DNA of 64,000 nucleotides from JBLMYQ01 sp050258375 (GTDB lineage: Bacteria > Bacillota > Clostridia > Acetivibrionales > UBA4821): the NCBI GenBank assembly GCA_050258375.1, contig JBLMYQ010000063.1, forward strand, positions 10,929 to 74,928, written 5' to 3'. Under the pieces are notes generated by a model. It had not been told where the DNA came from. It worked only from the letters and a program-made list of their open reading frames with translations, and searched no databases. The first letter of the stretch is position 1. Each line of letters begins with the position of its first letter. Below are positions 52,777 through 62,615 of this stretch, piece after piece. A program made the translations under genes and the position numbers.

Positions 52777-53634
52777 CTAAATATTCTTCATTATTTCCTT
52801 GACGATATCCGGTCTGTTCATAGTATAAATGTGAAATCCGTTAACAGTGCTGTTTTTTAAGGCATGAATCTGTTCTATTGCGTAATGGATTCCTGCTTTT
52901 ATCATATCATCGGGATTATGCTCATATCTGTTGAGGATTCTTATAAGCTTTTTGGGTATACTTGCACCACACATAAGGGTCATTCTTTTTATTTGATTGG
53001 AATTCAATATTGGCATTATTCCTGCAGAGACAGGGCAATTTATATCTGCTTTACGAATTTCATCTAAAAAACTTATGAAAATATTATTATCAAAAAAAAG
53101 CTGAGAAATAAGAAAAGATACGCCGGAATCAACCTTGAGCTTTAAATATTTAATATCCTCTTGGTGACAAGACGACTCAATATGTGCTTCAGGATAGCAG
53201 GAAGCTCCAATACAAAAATGCTCTTTATGGGCGATGTGAGATATTAAATCACTTGCGTGTTTAAATTCCTGTGTAGAAAAATCAAAATTTTGAATATCTT
53301 TTGGGGGGTCACCTCGAAGAGCAAGGATATTTTCAATGCTGTTATTTTTAAGATTATCCAGGATTGAGGATATTTCCTCCTTGGAGGATGCAACACAAGT
53401 CAAGTGTGACAATGCCTCAATACCTAATTGATTTTTTATATATGAAGATAGTTCAATTGTGCGGGAACGGTTGCTTCCCCCGGCTCCATAAGTAACGCTT
53501 ATAAATGAAGGGTTTAAATGCTTTATTTCATCAATTGTTCTATAAATTGTATCTATTGGCATCTCAGGCTTGGGTGGGAAAACTTCGAAAGAAAAGATTT
53601 TTTTATCAGATTTATATAATTCATTTATTTTCAA
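52777..53634 (-). CDS. metF: Methylenetetrahydrofolate reductase
   Basis: MetF reduces 5,10-methylene-THF to 5-methyl-THF for methionine synthesis and, in acetogens, the Wood-Ljungdahl pathway. The 285-residue TIM-barrel protein has FSFEVFPPKPEMPID, SVTYGAGGSNRSRT, ALRGDPPKD and SCYPEAH, all diagnostic. The frame opens at 53736, but GGAGG seven bases before TTG 53634 gives MKINELYKSDKKIFSFEVFP and discards a hydrophobic leader. It converges on spoIVA. No metH or S-box riboswitch is recognisable upstream. Confidence 0.93.
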   Translation of the reverse strand: MKINELYKSDKKIFSFEVFPPKPEMPIDTIYRTIDEIKHLNPSFISVTYGAGGSNRSRTIELSSYIKNQLGIEALSHLTCVASSKEEISSILDNLKNNSIENILALRGDPPKDIQNFDFSTQEFKHASDLISHIAHKEHFCIGASCYPEAHIESSCHQEDIKYLKLKVDSGVSFLISQLFFDNNIFISFLDEIRKADINCPVSAGIMPILNSNQIKRMTLMCGASIPKKLIRILNRYEHNPDDMIKAGIHYAIEQIHALKNSTVNGFHIYTMNRPDIVKEIMKNI

Positions 53635-53804
53635 ATTAATTCCTCCGCTAAAATATAACTTTAATAAATATTTATTATTAATTTTACTATTTTTAATACA
53701 CAAAAACAATGTAATGATGTAAAATATAATTGACAAAAAATATGGAAAATTTTATTGTACAGCGTTGTATTAAGAATTATCCTACAGATATAAGGAGAGA
53801 TTCC

Positions 53805-54698
53805 ATGGAACTGCAAAGAGAAAATAATAAAAAAGTGAAATTGCTTGTTGTAGATGATTCGCTGCTGATTCACAAACTAATTACAAAAGCTGTGGAAAGT
53901 GAAGGCTATGAAGTTTGTGCAACTGCGATTAATGGTAAGCAGGCTGTTGAATTTTATGAACAGTACAAGCCGGATATTGTAACGATGGATATTACAATGC
54001 CTGTTATGGGTGGAATAGAAGCAACAAAGAAAATAAGGGAAGCAAACCCTAATGCAAATATTGTATTTTTTGGTTCAGCCATTGATAAACATGTTGTTGA
54101 GCAAGCATCAGAATTGGGAATCAAATTTTATATTGATAAGCCGTTTGAAAAGGAGAAGCTGCTATCTGTTCTGCATTCTGCATTAACAGGACAAGCCTTT
54201 GAAGCTGAACCTAAACAAGAAAAGAACAAAGAAGTTAACAATATAATTATTCCATTTTTCCGTGCCCTTGAAGAGGTAATGGATTATATGGCAAATATTC
54301 AGGGAAATGCTGAATTAGTTGACGGAAATCCTGAAAATCAAATCGAAGGTGGATATTCAACAGTACTTGGTTTTATAGGTAAGGTTAATGGTTGGGTAGT
54401 ACTCCATATGTCAAAGGAGACGGCTTGCGTAATAGCAGAAAGAGTTAATCGTGAAACATACGAAGATAAAGAAGATTCATTTATTGGATACTCAATTCAG
54501 GAATTGGGAAATATTATTTGTGGTGGAGCTGTAAAGAAAATAAATAATACATCAAAAACCCTTAACCTTAGACTTACACCCCCGGGACTGTTTAAGGGCT
54601 CTTCTGTTTCATTATTAGGTGGTTATGCAAATGAGAGATATAATGGTGTGTTTAAAACAGAATTTGGAAATGTTAATATAAGTATCATTTTTGAGTAA
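53805..54698 (+). CDS. Response regulator fused to a CheX-type phosphatase domain
   Basis: The 297-residue protein has a receiver domain (KLLVVDDSLLIHKLI; phosphorylated Asp62 in TMDITMP; Lys112 in DKPFEK). A C-terminal CheX/CheC-like domain (about 140-297) follows, with the active-site pattern in IQELGNIICGGAVKKIN (Glu-x2-Asn). CheX dephosphorylates CheY-P, so this fusion could act on its own receiver or on partner regulators. AAGGAGAG selects ATG 53805; the frame opens at 53730. A second CheX protein is encoded 3.7 kb downstream. Chemotaxis and flagellar genes are absent here. Confidence 0.88.
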   Translation: MELQRENNKKVKLLVVDDSLLIHKLITKAVESEGYEVCATAINGKQAVEFYEQYKPDIVTMDITMPVMGGIEATKKIREANPNANIVFFGSAIDKHVVEQASELGIKFYIDKPFEKEKLLSVLHSALTGQAFEAEPKQEKNKEVNNIIIPFFRALEEVMDYMANIQGNAELVDGNPENQIEGGYSTVLGFIGKVNGWVVLHMSKETACVIAERVNRETYEDKEDSFIGYSIQELGNIICGGAVKKINNTSKTLNLRLTPPGLFKGSSVSLLGGYANERYNGVFKTEFGNVNISIIFE

Positions 54699-54717
54699 AA
54701 AGACTTGGAGTAAAACT

Positions 54718-55995
54718 ATGTCTGAAAAACATTTTAATATAGACTTAAAGCTGTGGAATATAGCTGAGGAGATTGAAAAAGAATTAAGGAATAAAAATTT
54801 TAATGAAATAGAAAAAATTGCTGAGTATAATCAGTTGAAAGTTATACAAGCGATGCAGGATAACAGAGTCAGTGAAGCGTGCTTTTATGGAACAACAGGT
54901 TATGGATATGATGATTTAGGAAGAGAAGTAATTGATTCAATTTATTCACAGGTTTTTGATTCTGAGGATGCACTTGTAAGAAGTCAATTCATTTCGGGCA
55001 CACATGCTCTAAATACAGCTCTTTGGTCAGCTTTAAGACCGGGAGATGTTTTATTATCTGTTACTGGCAAACCTTATGATACCCTCGAAAAAGCAATTGG
55101 AATAAGTGGAAATTATAATGGCTCACTTGCGGATTTTGGAGTTGAGTTTAATCAAATATCGCTTCTTGAAGATGGCGGAATCGATTATAAAACATTAAAG
55201 CAAACTATTTGTAAGAAAAAAATAAAAATGGTATACATACAACGTTCAAAAGGGTATGGATGGCGTCCTTCGCTTTATGTTTCAGATATAAAAAAGCTTA
55301 TTGAATTTGTAAAAGCTTTGGACAAAGATATTGTATGCCTGATTGATAATTGCTATGGTGAGTTTGTTGAAAAAATAGAACCGACCGGAGTTGGAGCTGA
55401 ACTTGTTGTAGGTTCGCTAATAAAAAATCCGGGGGGAGGAATTGCGCGTACCGGTGCATATATTGCAGGTAAAAAAGAATATGTAGAGCTTTCTGCTTCC
55501 AGACTTACTGCTCCTGGAATTGGTAAGGAATGTGGTGCAACGTTAGGAATGAATCGTGAGATTATTATGGGATTATTCTTCGCACCGCATATTGTTGCTG
55601 AAAGTCTTAAGGGAGCGGTGTTTTGCTCAGAGCTATTAAGTCAGCTTGGCTTTGAGGTTTCACCAACCGCAGCAGAAATAAGGACCGACATAATTCAGGC
55701 AATAAAATTTAATAATAAAGATGCACTTATAGCATTTTGTCAAGGAATACAAAAGGGAGCGGCAGTTGATTCTCATGTTACTCCTCAACCATGGGATATG
55801 CCTGGTTATAGCAATCAAGTAATAATGGCGGCTGGAACATTTGTGCAGGGGGCCTCAATAGAAATGAGTGCTGATGCACCTATTCGTTCTCCGTATATTG
55901 CTTATTTGCAGGGAGGGTTAACCTATGTACATGCCAAGTTTTCAATATTAAAGGCAGTACAGGAGTTGATAGAAAGAAAAATTATAATCTTATAA
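54718..55995 (+). CDS. PLP-dependent enzyme, methionine gamma-lyase/aluminium-resistance (YnbB) family
   Basis: The 425-residue fold type I protein begins MSEKHFNIDLKLWNIAEEIE and has FYGTTGYGYDDLGRE, QFISGTHALNTALWSALRPGD and the presumed PLP lysine in VVGSLIKNPGGGIARTGAYI. Members are annotated as aluminium-resistance or methionine gamma-lyase family proteins; the physiological substrate is not settled. GGAG seven bases before ATG 54718 decides the start. An upstream in-frame TTG at 54691 overlaps the preceding gene. It probably lies in an operon running to ypmA and beyond. Confidence 0.9.
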   Translation: MSEKHFNIDLKLWNIAEEIEKELRNKNFNEIEKIAEYNQLKVIQAMQDNRVSEACFYGTTGYGYDDLGREVIDSIYSQVFDSEDALVRSQFISGTHALNTALWSALRPGDVLLSVTGKPYDTLEKAIGISGNYNGSLADFGVEFNQISLLEDGGIDYKTLKQTICKKKIKMVYIQRSKGYGWRPSLYVSDIKKLIEFVKALDKDIVCLIDNCYGEFVEKIEPTGVGAELVVGSLIKNPGGGIARTGAYIAGKKEYVELSASRLTAPGIGKECGATLGMNREIIMGLFFAPHIVAESLKGAVFCSELLSQLGFEVSPTAAEIRTDIIQAIKFNNKDALIAFCQGIQKGAAVDSHVTPQPWDMPGYSNQVIMAAGTFVQGASIEMSADAPIRSPYIAYLQGGLTYVHAKFSILKAVQELIERKIIIL

Positions 55996-56053
55996 AAATA
56001 CTTTTTCCCATCTATTGCAAAGAGAGTGGATAGGGTGAGTTAGGGGGATATTT

Positions 56054-56221
56054 ATGCTACAAAAAGATGACCTGGAAATTAGAGCAGTTATTGAAATTGA
56101 TGATAATCCGGAATTATATAAGTTGGTTGATTTTTTAAATAAAAATTTAAAAGAAAAAAATCTGATATTTGGGCTAACAAAGCAGCAGGAAAAGATGAAA
56201 ATAACCATATATAATTCATAA
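56054..56221 (+). CDS. ypmA: YpmA-like DUF4264 small protein
   Basis: The 55-residue protein begins MLQKDDLEIRAVIEIDDNPE and contains LYKLVDFLNKNLKEKNLIFGL and a final TIYNS. The L-Y-K-x-V-D-x-L-N-K-x-L-K-x-x-N-L-x-F-G-L core and terminal T-I-Y match what I recall of the DUF4264/YpmA family, whose function is unknown. AGGGGG six bases before the ATG supports translation. It is 25 bases upstream of the flavoprotein gene. Confidence 0.8.
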   Translation: MLQKDDLEIRAVIEIDDNPELYKLVDFLNKNLKEKNLIFGLTKQQEKMKITIYNS

Positions 56222-56246
56222 CTAATTATTAAGGAGCTGTTGGGTT

Positions 56247-57506
56247 ATGAAGAATGTAATTGTTACGGGTGCTGGACCTGCCGGATTGTTTGCTGGAATA
56301 TTTGCACAAGAGAATCGAGCTAAGGTTACAATTCTCGAGAAAATGGACAGACCGGCAAGAAAATTAATGATAACAGGCAAAGGACGCTGTAATTTAACAA
56401 ATATCGCTGAATTACAGGATTTCATACAAAATATCCCTGGGAATGGGGTATTTTTATATAGTGCGCTTCATAAGTTTGATAATCAAAGGTTAATTGAGTT
56501 TCTAAATGATATTGGTGTATCAACAAAGGTTGAGAGGGGCGGAAGAGTTTTCCCACAGTCGGATAGTGCTGTTGATACTGCTAATGCGATAATTAGTTAT
56601 GTAAAAAAGAAAAATATAGAATTAAGCTGTAATGCTGAGTGTGAAAAGCTCATTATTGAAAACAAATGTATTCAAGCTGTTCAACTTAAAGATGGAAGGG
56701 TTTATGAATGTGATGCACTTATACTTGCAACTGGTGGGATGAGCTATCCTAAAACAGGTTCAACAGGAGATGGTTACAAGCTTGCGAAGGAAGCCGGACA
56801 TACTATTATACAGCCCAAGCCATCACTGGTGCCATTGGTAGCAAAAGAAAAGTGGATTGCTGAGCTAATGGGATTATCATTAAAAAATGTTTCGATAAAA
56901 CTTGTTTACAAAGGAAAAAATATATTGTATGAAGATTTTGGAGAGATGTTATTTACTCATTTTGGAGTATCAGGACCTATTATAATAAGCTCAAGCAGGC
57001 ATATATTAGATTTATTCTATTTTAAAGATAAAAAAATGGAAGTGGGAGACGATTTGAAGCTATTTATAGATTACAAGCCTGCACTAATATTTGAAAAGCT
57101 TGATGAAAGAATTCAGAGAGATTTTATAAAATATTCAAATAAAGAATTTAAAAACTCATTGGATGATTTGCTTCCCAAGAAGCTTATACCTGTAATTGTG
57201 AGGCTAAGTGAAATTAATCCTGATAAAGTGGTTAATCAAATTTCTAAAGTAGAAAGATTAAGATTGGTTAATCTTCTTAAGAACTTTGAATTAACAATAA
57301 CAGGATTCCGACCAATTGACGAAGCTATAATAACGGCGGGTGGTATTGCTGCAAATGAAATTAATCCTTCAACAATGGAATCAAAGCTGGTTAAAGGATT
57401 GTATTTTGCAGGTGAAATTATAGATGTTGATGGATATACAGGTGGATATAATCTTCAAATTGCATTCTCTACAGGTTATACTGCAGGGATAAGCTGCGTT
57501 AAATAG
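56247..57506 (+). CDS. HI0933-family FAD-dependent oxidoreductase (BaiN/YtfP-like)
   Basis: The 419-residue flavoprotein has VIVTGAGPAGLFAGIFAQEN (dinucleotide fold), RKLMITGKGRCNLTN (family signature), LILATGGMSYPKTGSTGDGY and a C-terminal GGIAANEINPSTMESKLVKG followed by GLYFAGEIIDVDGYTGGYN. Members are called aminoacetone oxidase-like or BaiN; the true substrate is unknown. A TAAGGAG site precedes the ATG. It is in a run of same-strand genes with short gaps (16 bases to the next). Confidence 0.92.
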   Translation: MKNVIVTGAGPAGLFAGIFAQENRAKVTILEKMDRPARKLMITGKGRCNLTNIAELQDFIQNIPGNGVFLYSALHKFDNQRLIEFLNDIGVSTKVERGGRVFPQSDSAVDTANAIISYVKKKNIELSCNAECEKLIIENKCIQAVQLKDGRVYECDALILATGGMSYPKTGSTGDGYKLAKEAGHTIIQPKPSLVPLVAKEKWIAELMGLSLKNVSIKLVYKGKNILYEDFGEMLFTHFGVSGPIIISSSRHILDLFYFKDKKMEVGDDLKLFIDYKPALIFEKLDERIQRDFIKYSNKEFKNSLDDLLPKKLIPVIVRLSEINPDKVVNQISKVERLRLVNLLKNFELTITGFRPIDEAIITAGGIAANEINPSTMESKLVKGLYFAGEIIDVDGYTGGYNLQIAFSTGYTAGISCVK

Positions 57507-57522
57507 TAGGGGGAGGGACTCA

Positions 57523-58356
57523 ATGGGTAAGTATATTGACTTGCATGTTCATACAACTGCATCAGATGGTTCATTTAAACCTTATGAGCTTGTAAAATAT
57601 GCAAGTGAAAAGGGGCTTTGTGCAATTGCCATAACAGACCATGATACGGTTTCTGGAATCAACGAAGCTGAAAAAGCCGGAGATAAATTTGGAGTAGAGA
57701 TTATTCCGGGACTTGAAATAAGTGTTGATCATGAATCTGAGATGCATATTTTGGGTTACTTTATTAAGGCAAGCGGTAATTTTGAAGCCAAACTCGAAAA
57801 TCTAAGGCTAAGAAGAAATTTACGTAATGAGAAAATTATTAATAAGCTAAGGCATTTGGGGTTTGATATTTCAATTGATGATATTATAAATGAAGCACAG
57901 GGAGAATCTATTGGAAGACCACATATTGCATCTTTGATGATGAGAAAAGGGTATGTAAAAAGTATTTATGAGGCATTTGAGATATACTTGGGCGAAGGTA
58001 AAAAAGCTTATTATGAAAGAGAGCGAATATCACCTAAAGAAGGTATAGAATTAATAAAATGTGCTGGAGGAATTCCTGTTTTGGCACATCCCAAATATCT
58101 TAATCAGAATAGATTGGAAGAAGTTGTCGTAGAACTCAAAGATACAGGAATTCAGGGAATTGAGGTTTATTACAGCCTTAATAAAAAGGAAGAAACAAAG
58201 AGATACAGTAGGCTGGCAAAAAAATACGGGCTTATAGCAACCGGAGGTACTGATTTTCATGGAGCGAATAAACCTGATATTGATATTGGAAGAGGACTCG
58301 GTGACTTTAGATTAGAATATGATGTTGTTGAAAAAATGAAATTTATTATTTCATAA
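57523..58356 (+). CDS. PHP-domain phosphoesterase (nucleoside 3',5'-bisphosphate/RNase AM type)
   Basis: The 277-residue protein has the PHP metal motifs IDLHVHTTASDGS, ITDHDTVSG, PGLEISVDHESEMHILGY, VLAHPKYL and GGTDFHG. The closest known functions are 3',5'-nucleoside bisphosphate phosphatase and 5'-end RNA trimming (RNase AM, YciV/TrpH family). It has GGGGGAGG before the ATG and follows the flavoprotein gene by 16 bases. Confidence 0.9.
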   Translation: MGKYIDLHVHTTASDGSFKPYELVKYASEKGLCAIAITDHDTVSGINEAEKAGDKFGVEIIPGLEISVDHESEMHILGYFIKASGNFEAKLENLRLRRNLRNEKIINKLRHLGFDISIDDIINEAQGESIGRPHIASLMMRKGYVKSIYEAFEIYLGEGKKAYYERERISPKEGIELIKCAGGIPVLAHPKYLNQNRLEEVVVELKDTGIQGIEVYYSLNKKEETKRYSRLAKKYGLIATGGTDFHGANKPDIDIGRGLGDFRLEYDVVEKMKFIIS

Positions 58357-58427
58357 TAAATTTACATTAAAGAAATATTAATATATAATAAAATAAATTT
58401 ATATATAAATTGAAGAGGTGAAAAACT

Positions 58428-58916
58428 TTGAATGTAAACTATCTTAACCCTTTTATTGAAGCAAGTATGAATGTAGTAAAAGATATTGCAGGTGTTGATT
58501 CTGAGTTGCAAAAGGTTTGTTTAAGAGGTAATACTTTTAGTGGTAAGGATGTAATAATTATCATAGGTGTAACAGGTGCATTAGTTGGACAAGTAATACT
58601 TACGCTTAATCATTTATCAATGGATATGCTTGTTAAGCATATGTTTGCAGGTGATTCGGATAATCTGGATATAGATTTAAAAAAGAGTGCAATGGCAGAG
58701 CTAGCGAATATGATTGTTGGTAATGCAACCTCTTTATTCTATAAGAAGGGAATGAAGGTTCTTATTACTACTCCAACAATTTTAACAGGTAAAGATATAT
58801 TGATATCTAATAAATATCCAATTATCTGTATTCCTATAAAGTTTTCAGGCGATGATGTTGGCTTGGATTTGAATGTTTCTGCTATTGAAAACACTAATCC
58901 TGAAAATTTTGTTTAA
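58428..58916 (+). CDS. CheX-family chemotaxis phosphatase-like protein
   Basis: The 162-residue protein starts MNVNYLNPFIEASMNVVKDI and has AMAELANMIVGNATSLFYKK, the CheX/CheC active-site helix with Glu-x2-Asn. It would dephosphorylate a CheY-like regulator. The TTG start at 58428 follows AGAGGTG by seven bases. It lies just before ftsY, away from any chemotaxis operon. It may work with the receiver-CheX fusion at 53,805. Confidence 0.87.
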   Translation: MNVNYLNPFIEASMNVVKDIAGVDSELQKVCLRGNTFSGKDVIIIIGVTGALVGQVILTLNHLSMDMLVKHMFAGDSDNLDIDLKKSAMAELANMIVGNATSLFYKKGMKVLITTPTILTGKDILISNKYPIICIPIKFSGDDVGLDLNVSAIENTNPENFV

Positions 58917-58941
58917 AAATATTTGAAAGAGAGATTAAGCC

Positions 58942-59853
58942 TTGGGTTTTTTTGATAAATTAAAAGAGGGCCTCAATAAAACTAGAAAATCAATAAGTGA
59001 TAGAGTTGACCATCTATTAGCTGCATTTGTAAAAATTGATGAGGATTTATTTGAAGAGCTTGAAGAGATTCTTGTAACCTCCGACATAGGAATGGATACA
59101 GTTACAAAGATAATTACTGATATCAAGGAAAAGATAAAGCTCAGGAGGATTACTGATCCATCTCAAATTAAAAATCTTTTACAGGAAGAAATAACTGAGA
59201 TTATTAGAGATGATTCAGCAGGGTTAAAGCTGGGGACAACGCCTTCAGTACTAATTGTTATTGGAGTAAATGGTACCGGAAAAACCACATCAATTGGAAA
59301 AATAACAGCTAATTTGAGGCAAAAAGGTAAAAAAGTAATTATTGCGGCGGCAGATACTTTCAGGGCGGCTGCTATTGAGCAGCTGGAAGTATGGGCACAA
59401 AGAGCAGGTGCTGAAGTTATAAAGCAGCAACAAGGTTCAGATTCTGCTTCGGTTGTTTTTGATGCTATACAGGCAGCAAGGGCCAGAAAAGTTGACGTCT
59501 TAATATGTGATACAGCAGGAAGGCTTCACAATAAAAAAAATCTTATGGAAGAATTAAGCAAGATTCAAAGAGTAATTAAAAGAGAGTTACCTGAATCGGA
59601 TTGCGAGGTTCTTCTTGTAATTGATGCTGCAACAGGACAGAATGGTATTAGTCAGGCAAAAGAGTTTACCCGCGCGGCAAATGTTACTGGCATAATTCTT
59701 ACAAAGCTTGATGGAACTGCTAAGGGTGGTGTAGTTGTGTCTATAAAAGCTGAGCTAGGTATTCCTGTAAAATTCATAGGTGTTGGAGAAAAGATAGATG
59801 ACTTACAGGAATTTAATGCTGCTGAGTTCTCAAAAGCTTTATTCGAAAATTAA
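58942..59853 (+). CDS. ftsY: Signal recognition particle receptor FtsY
   Basis: FtsY is the membrane-associated SRP GTPase that docks ribosome-nascent chain complexes at the translocon. The 303-residue protein lacks the long acidic A domain of enterobacterial FtsY, as is normal in Firmicutes. It shows the N domain (MGFFDKLKEGLNKTRKSISD), GVNGTGKTTSIGKI, AADTFRAAAIEQLE, CDTAGRLHNKKNLMEEL and TKLDGTAKGG. The TTG start follows a weak GAAAGAGAG. smc and rnc, common neighbours, are not adjacent. Confidence 0.96.
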   Translation: MGFFDKLKEGLNKTRKSISDRVDHLLAAFVKIDEDLFEELEEILVTSDIGMDTVTKIITDIKEKIKLRRITDPSQIKNLLQEEITEIIRDDSAGLKLGTTPSVLIVIGVNGTGKTTSIGKITANLRQKGKKVIIAAADTFRAAAIEQLEVWAQRAGAEVIKQQQGSDSASVVFDAIQAARARKVDVLICDTAGRLHNKKNLMEELSKIQRVIKRELPESDCEVLLVIDAATGQNGISQAKEFTRAANVTGIILTKLDGTAKGGVVVSIKAELGIPVKFIGVGEKIDDLQEFNAAEFSKALFEN

Positions 59854-59888
59854 TATGTATTAATCAAAAGTCTTGTGTGAGGTAAAAT

Positions 59889-62615
59889 ATGAATCAAGAA
59901 GGAAAGAAAGTAAGGGTAGATAAAGCTAGGCTAAAGATTAGTCTGGCAGTATTATTGTTATTAATATTGATTATAATTGGGATAGTAGTTCAGCTTGATT
60001 TTCAACTAAAGCAGTATGAGGATATTGGTAAACAATATACAGATATTTTTTGGATTAATTCTATTGCAAGTTTTGCATCAATGATTATCTGTTTCTTTTT
60101 TATATTTTTATGTTTTCTTTTAACAAACTGTCTTATAATAAAAAATCTTAAAAAGTTTTTTAAAGAAGAAAATCTTACACCTAAAAAGCTTCCGAATTTT
60201 TCTTTGGCTTTTGGAATAGCAATTGTTGGTGCTTTTTTAACAAAAGACTATATTGCCCAAAATGCGCTGATATATTTTAATGCTGAGATGTTCAATTCCA
60301 GTTTTTATAGAGACCCGATATTTCTAAAGAATTTTGGATATTATTTATTCCAAAGACCCTTTGTCATTGCTCTTACCGATTTCATTTCAGGGACTCTGCT
60401 TGCGGCAATAATTTATTCAATAGGTTATTATGTATTAGCTTTTGGCTCTATATTCAATGCTATCGAGATAACATCTTTGAGAAAAAATGGAGTCGTATTA
60501 CATAATCTAATAAATATTTCAATATTCTTTTTGCTAAAAGTATTTTCATATGGACTTAACACTGAGAATATTTTATTTTCTAATAATGGGATTTTTTACG
60601 GAGCAGATTATACTCAGCATAACATATGGTTAAAAATTTATACTGTTGCACCGTTTATTTTATTTGCTATTATAATTGTTGCTTTTATACTATTAATGAA
60701 AGAAAAATATAAGCCTGCTATTTATACAATTTTAGCGTTTCCGGCGTATTTTGTCGTTGGAGCAATCATCGCCGGTATAGTACAGATTGCCTGGGTAATG
60801 CCATATGAAACAACAAGGCAAAAGCCGTATATTAGAAATAATATGGAGCTTACCAAGCTTGCTTATAACATATCATATAAGCTGGATTCAAAGGAATATG
60901 ATATAAGTGATGCACTTACACAGCCATTGATTGACAAAAATAAAGACGTAATAGATAATTTTAGACTTATTGACCCTAGCTTAATTGCTGAGACATCGAC
61001 CCAGCTTCAGAGTATGAGAAATTATTATAAATTCAAAGAAGTAGATACAATTAATTATAATGTTAACGGTAAAAATACTGCGGTATTTGTTTCTGCCAGA
61101 GAAATAAATCAAAAAGGTCTTGATGACAAATCTTATGAAAATCTTAAGTTCAAATATACTCATGGATACGGAATTGTAATGAGTCCCGTAAATTCGTTGA
61201 AAAACGCGGGACGTCCTGATTACATATATAAGGATATGCCTTTAAGAACTGTAGGGAATGTTGCAAAAATTACAAGACCTGAAATATATTATGGTGAGCT
61301 TACGAAAAATCATATTGTGGTAAATGTTAAAAATGAAAAGGAAGTAGACTATCCTGATAGAGAAATTAACCAAGAAACCATATATACTGGCAGTGCAGGT
61401 ATCAGACTTACATTAGCTAATAGATTTGTTATGTCAATTAAGCTTGCAGATCCAATGCTGTTCTTTTCAAGGAAAATTTCCAATGAGAGCAAGGTTCTCA
61501 TTAACAGAGATGTAGTTTCAAGGGTAAAGCTCGCGGCACCATTTCTTGATGTTGATACTGAGGATGCGTATTTGGTTGTTAATAAAGATGGCAGACTTGT
61601 TTGGATAGTTGATGCCTATACAACTTCAAATCAGTTTCCATATTCCCAAAAGATTCCGCTTGACCATAAAAGGAAAATCAATTATATAAGAAACTCTGTA
61701 AAGGTTCTGGTTGATGCGTACGATGGCACTGTTAGGTATTATATTGTTGATACTCAAGACCCTGTAGTTATGACATATAAAAAGATATATCCAAACCTAT
61801 TTGAAAAGGGACAAATTCCAAGTGATATAGCAGGTTATATTAAATATCCAAAGAGACTTATGAAAATTCAGGCAGGGATATTAAAAAGGTATAGCATAAA
61901 TGATGAAGCTGCGTTCTTTAAAGGAAAGGATGAATGGGAAATACCTGTATCAAATGAGCAGGATGACAAGAAAGTTGATATGGAACCATATTATACAATG
62001 ATGAAGCTTCCTGAAGCAAAAAATAATGAGCTGGTTCTTATGATGCCATTTACATCTGAGGATGGTACTAAGATAACAGGTTTATTGGCTGCACGACCTG
62101 ATATATATAGCAAAATGATATTATATAAATTTCCGGGCAACAGGGTTGTATTTGGACCAAAGCAATTGGAAATAAATATGGATAAGGAAATTGAAATAGC
62201 CAAGGTGTTTGATTTCTGGAGACAGGGTGGAGATAGAATATTAAAAAGTGATGTCTTGGTTCTGCCAATTCAAGATGAGAAGGATAAGGCTTTATTGCTT
62301 ATAAAACCAATATTTGTTCAAAAGGATGAGACACAGCTTCCGGAGCTGCGGAAGGTGGTTGTTGGATACCAAGGCAGAATAGCAATGGAGGATAATATTG
62401 AAAAGGCACTGCAAAGGCTGCTGACATTAGGACCGTATCAGGAAGCATTACCTCCTGAGCTTAGTGGAAACAAGGCTTTGATTGAAGCTTTGATAAAAGC
62501 TTATGACGAGCTTAAGGCATATTCTTCAGCAAATGACTGGGAGAATTTCGGAAAGAAGATGACTGAAATTGATAAAATAATAAGTGAAATAAATAAGAGG
62601 AAAGATGAAATGTAA
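59889..62615 (+). CDS. UPF0182 family membrane protein
   Basis: The 908-residue protein has about seven N-terminal membrane segments (first near residues 15-35, the last ending near 310) and a large extracytoplasmic domain of about 590 residues. Conserved parts include TRQKPYIRNNMELTKLAYNI, YGELTKNHIVVNVKNEKEVD and the final region LTLGPYQEALPPELSGNK. UPF0182 (COG1615) is widespread in Gram-positives and its function is not known. GAGGTAA precedes the ATG. The stop codon TAA is also the first three bases of the inverted-repeat element at 62613. Confidence 0.9.
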   Translation: MNQEGKKVRVDKARLKISLAVLLLLILIIIGIVVQLDFQLKQYEDIGKQYTDIFWINSIASFASMIICFFFIFLCFLLTNCLIIKNLKKFFKEENLTPKKLPNFSLAFGIAIVGAFLTKDYIAQNALIYFNAEMFNSSFYRDPIFLKNFGYYLFQRPFVIALTDFISGTLLAAIIYSIGYYVLAFGSIFNAIEITSLRKNGVVLHNLINISIFFLLKVFSYGLNTENILFSNNGIFYGADYTQHNIWLKIYTVAPFILFAIIIVAFILLMKEKYKPAIYTILAFPAYFVVGAIIAGIVQIAWVMPYETTRQKPYIRNNMELTKLAYNISYKLDSKEYDISDALTQPLIDKNKDVIDNFRLIDPSLIAETSTQLQSMRNYYKFKEVDTINYNVNGKNTAVFVSAREINQKGLDDKSYENLKFKYTHGYGIVMSPVNSLKNAGRPDYIYKDMPLRTVGNVAKITRPEIYYGELTKNHIVVNVKNEKEVDYPDREINQETIYTGSAGIRLTLANRFVMSIKLADPMLFFSRKISNESKVLINRDVVSRVKLAAPFLDVDTEDAYLVVNKDGRLVWIVDAYTTSNQFPYSQKIPLDHKRKINYIRNSVKVLVDAYDGTVRYYIVDTQDPVVMTYKKIYPNLFEKGQIPSDIAGYIKYPKRLMKIQAGILKRYSINDEAAFFKGKDEWEIPVSNEQDDKKVDMEPYYTMMKLPEAKNNELVLMMPFTSEDGTKITGLLAARPDIYSKMILYKFPGNRVVFGPKQLEINMDKEIEIAKVFDFWRQGGDRILKSDVLVLPIQDEKDKALLLIKPIFVQKDETQLPELRKVVVGYQGRIAMEDNIEKALQRLLTLGPYQEALPPELSGNKALIEALIKAYDELKAYSSANDWENFGKKMTEIDKIISEINKRKDEM

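Noticed and set aside
53640..53735. A possible S-box (SAM) riboswitch or hydrophobic N-terminal extension upstream of metF.
   Set aside because: The region is very AT-rich with no S-box core, and the ribosome site sets the start at 53634.
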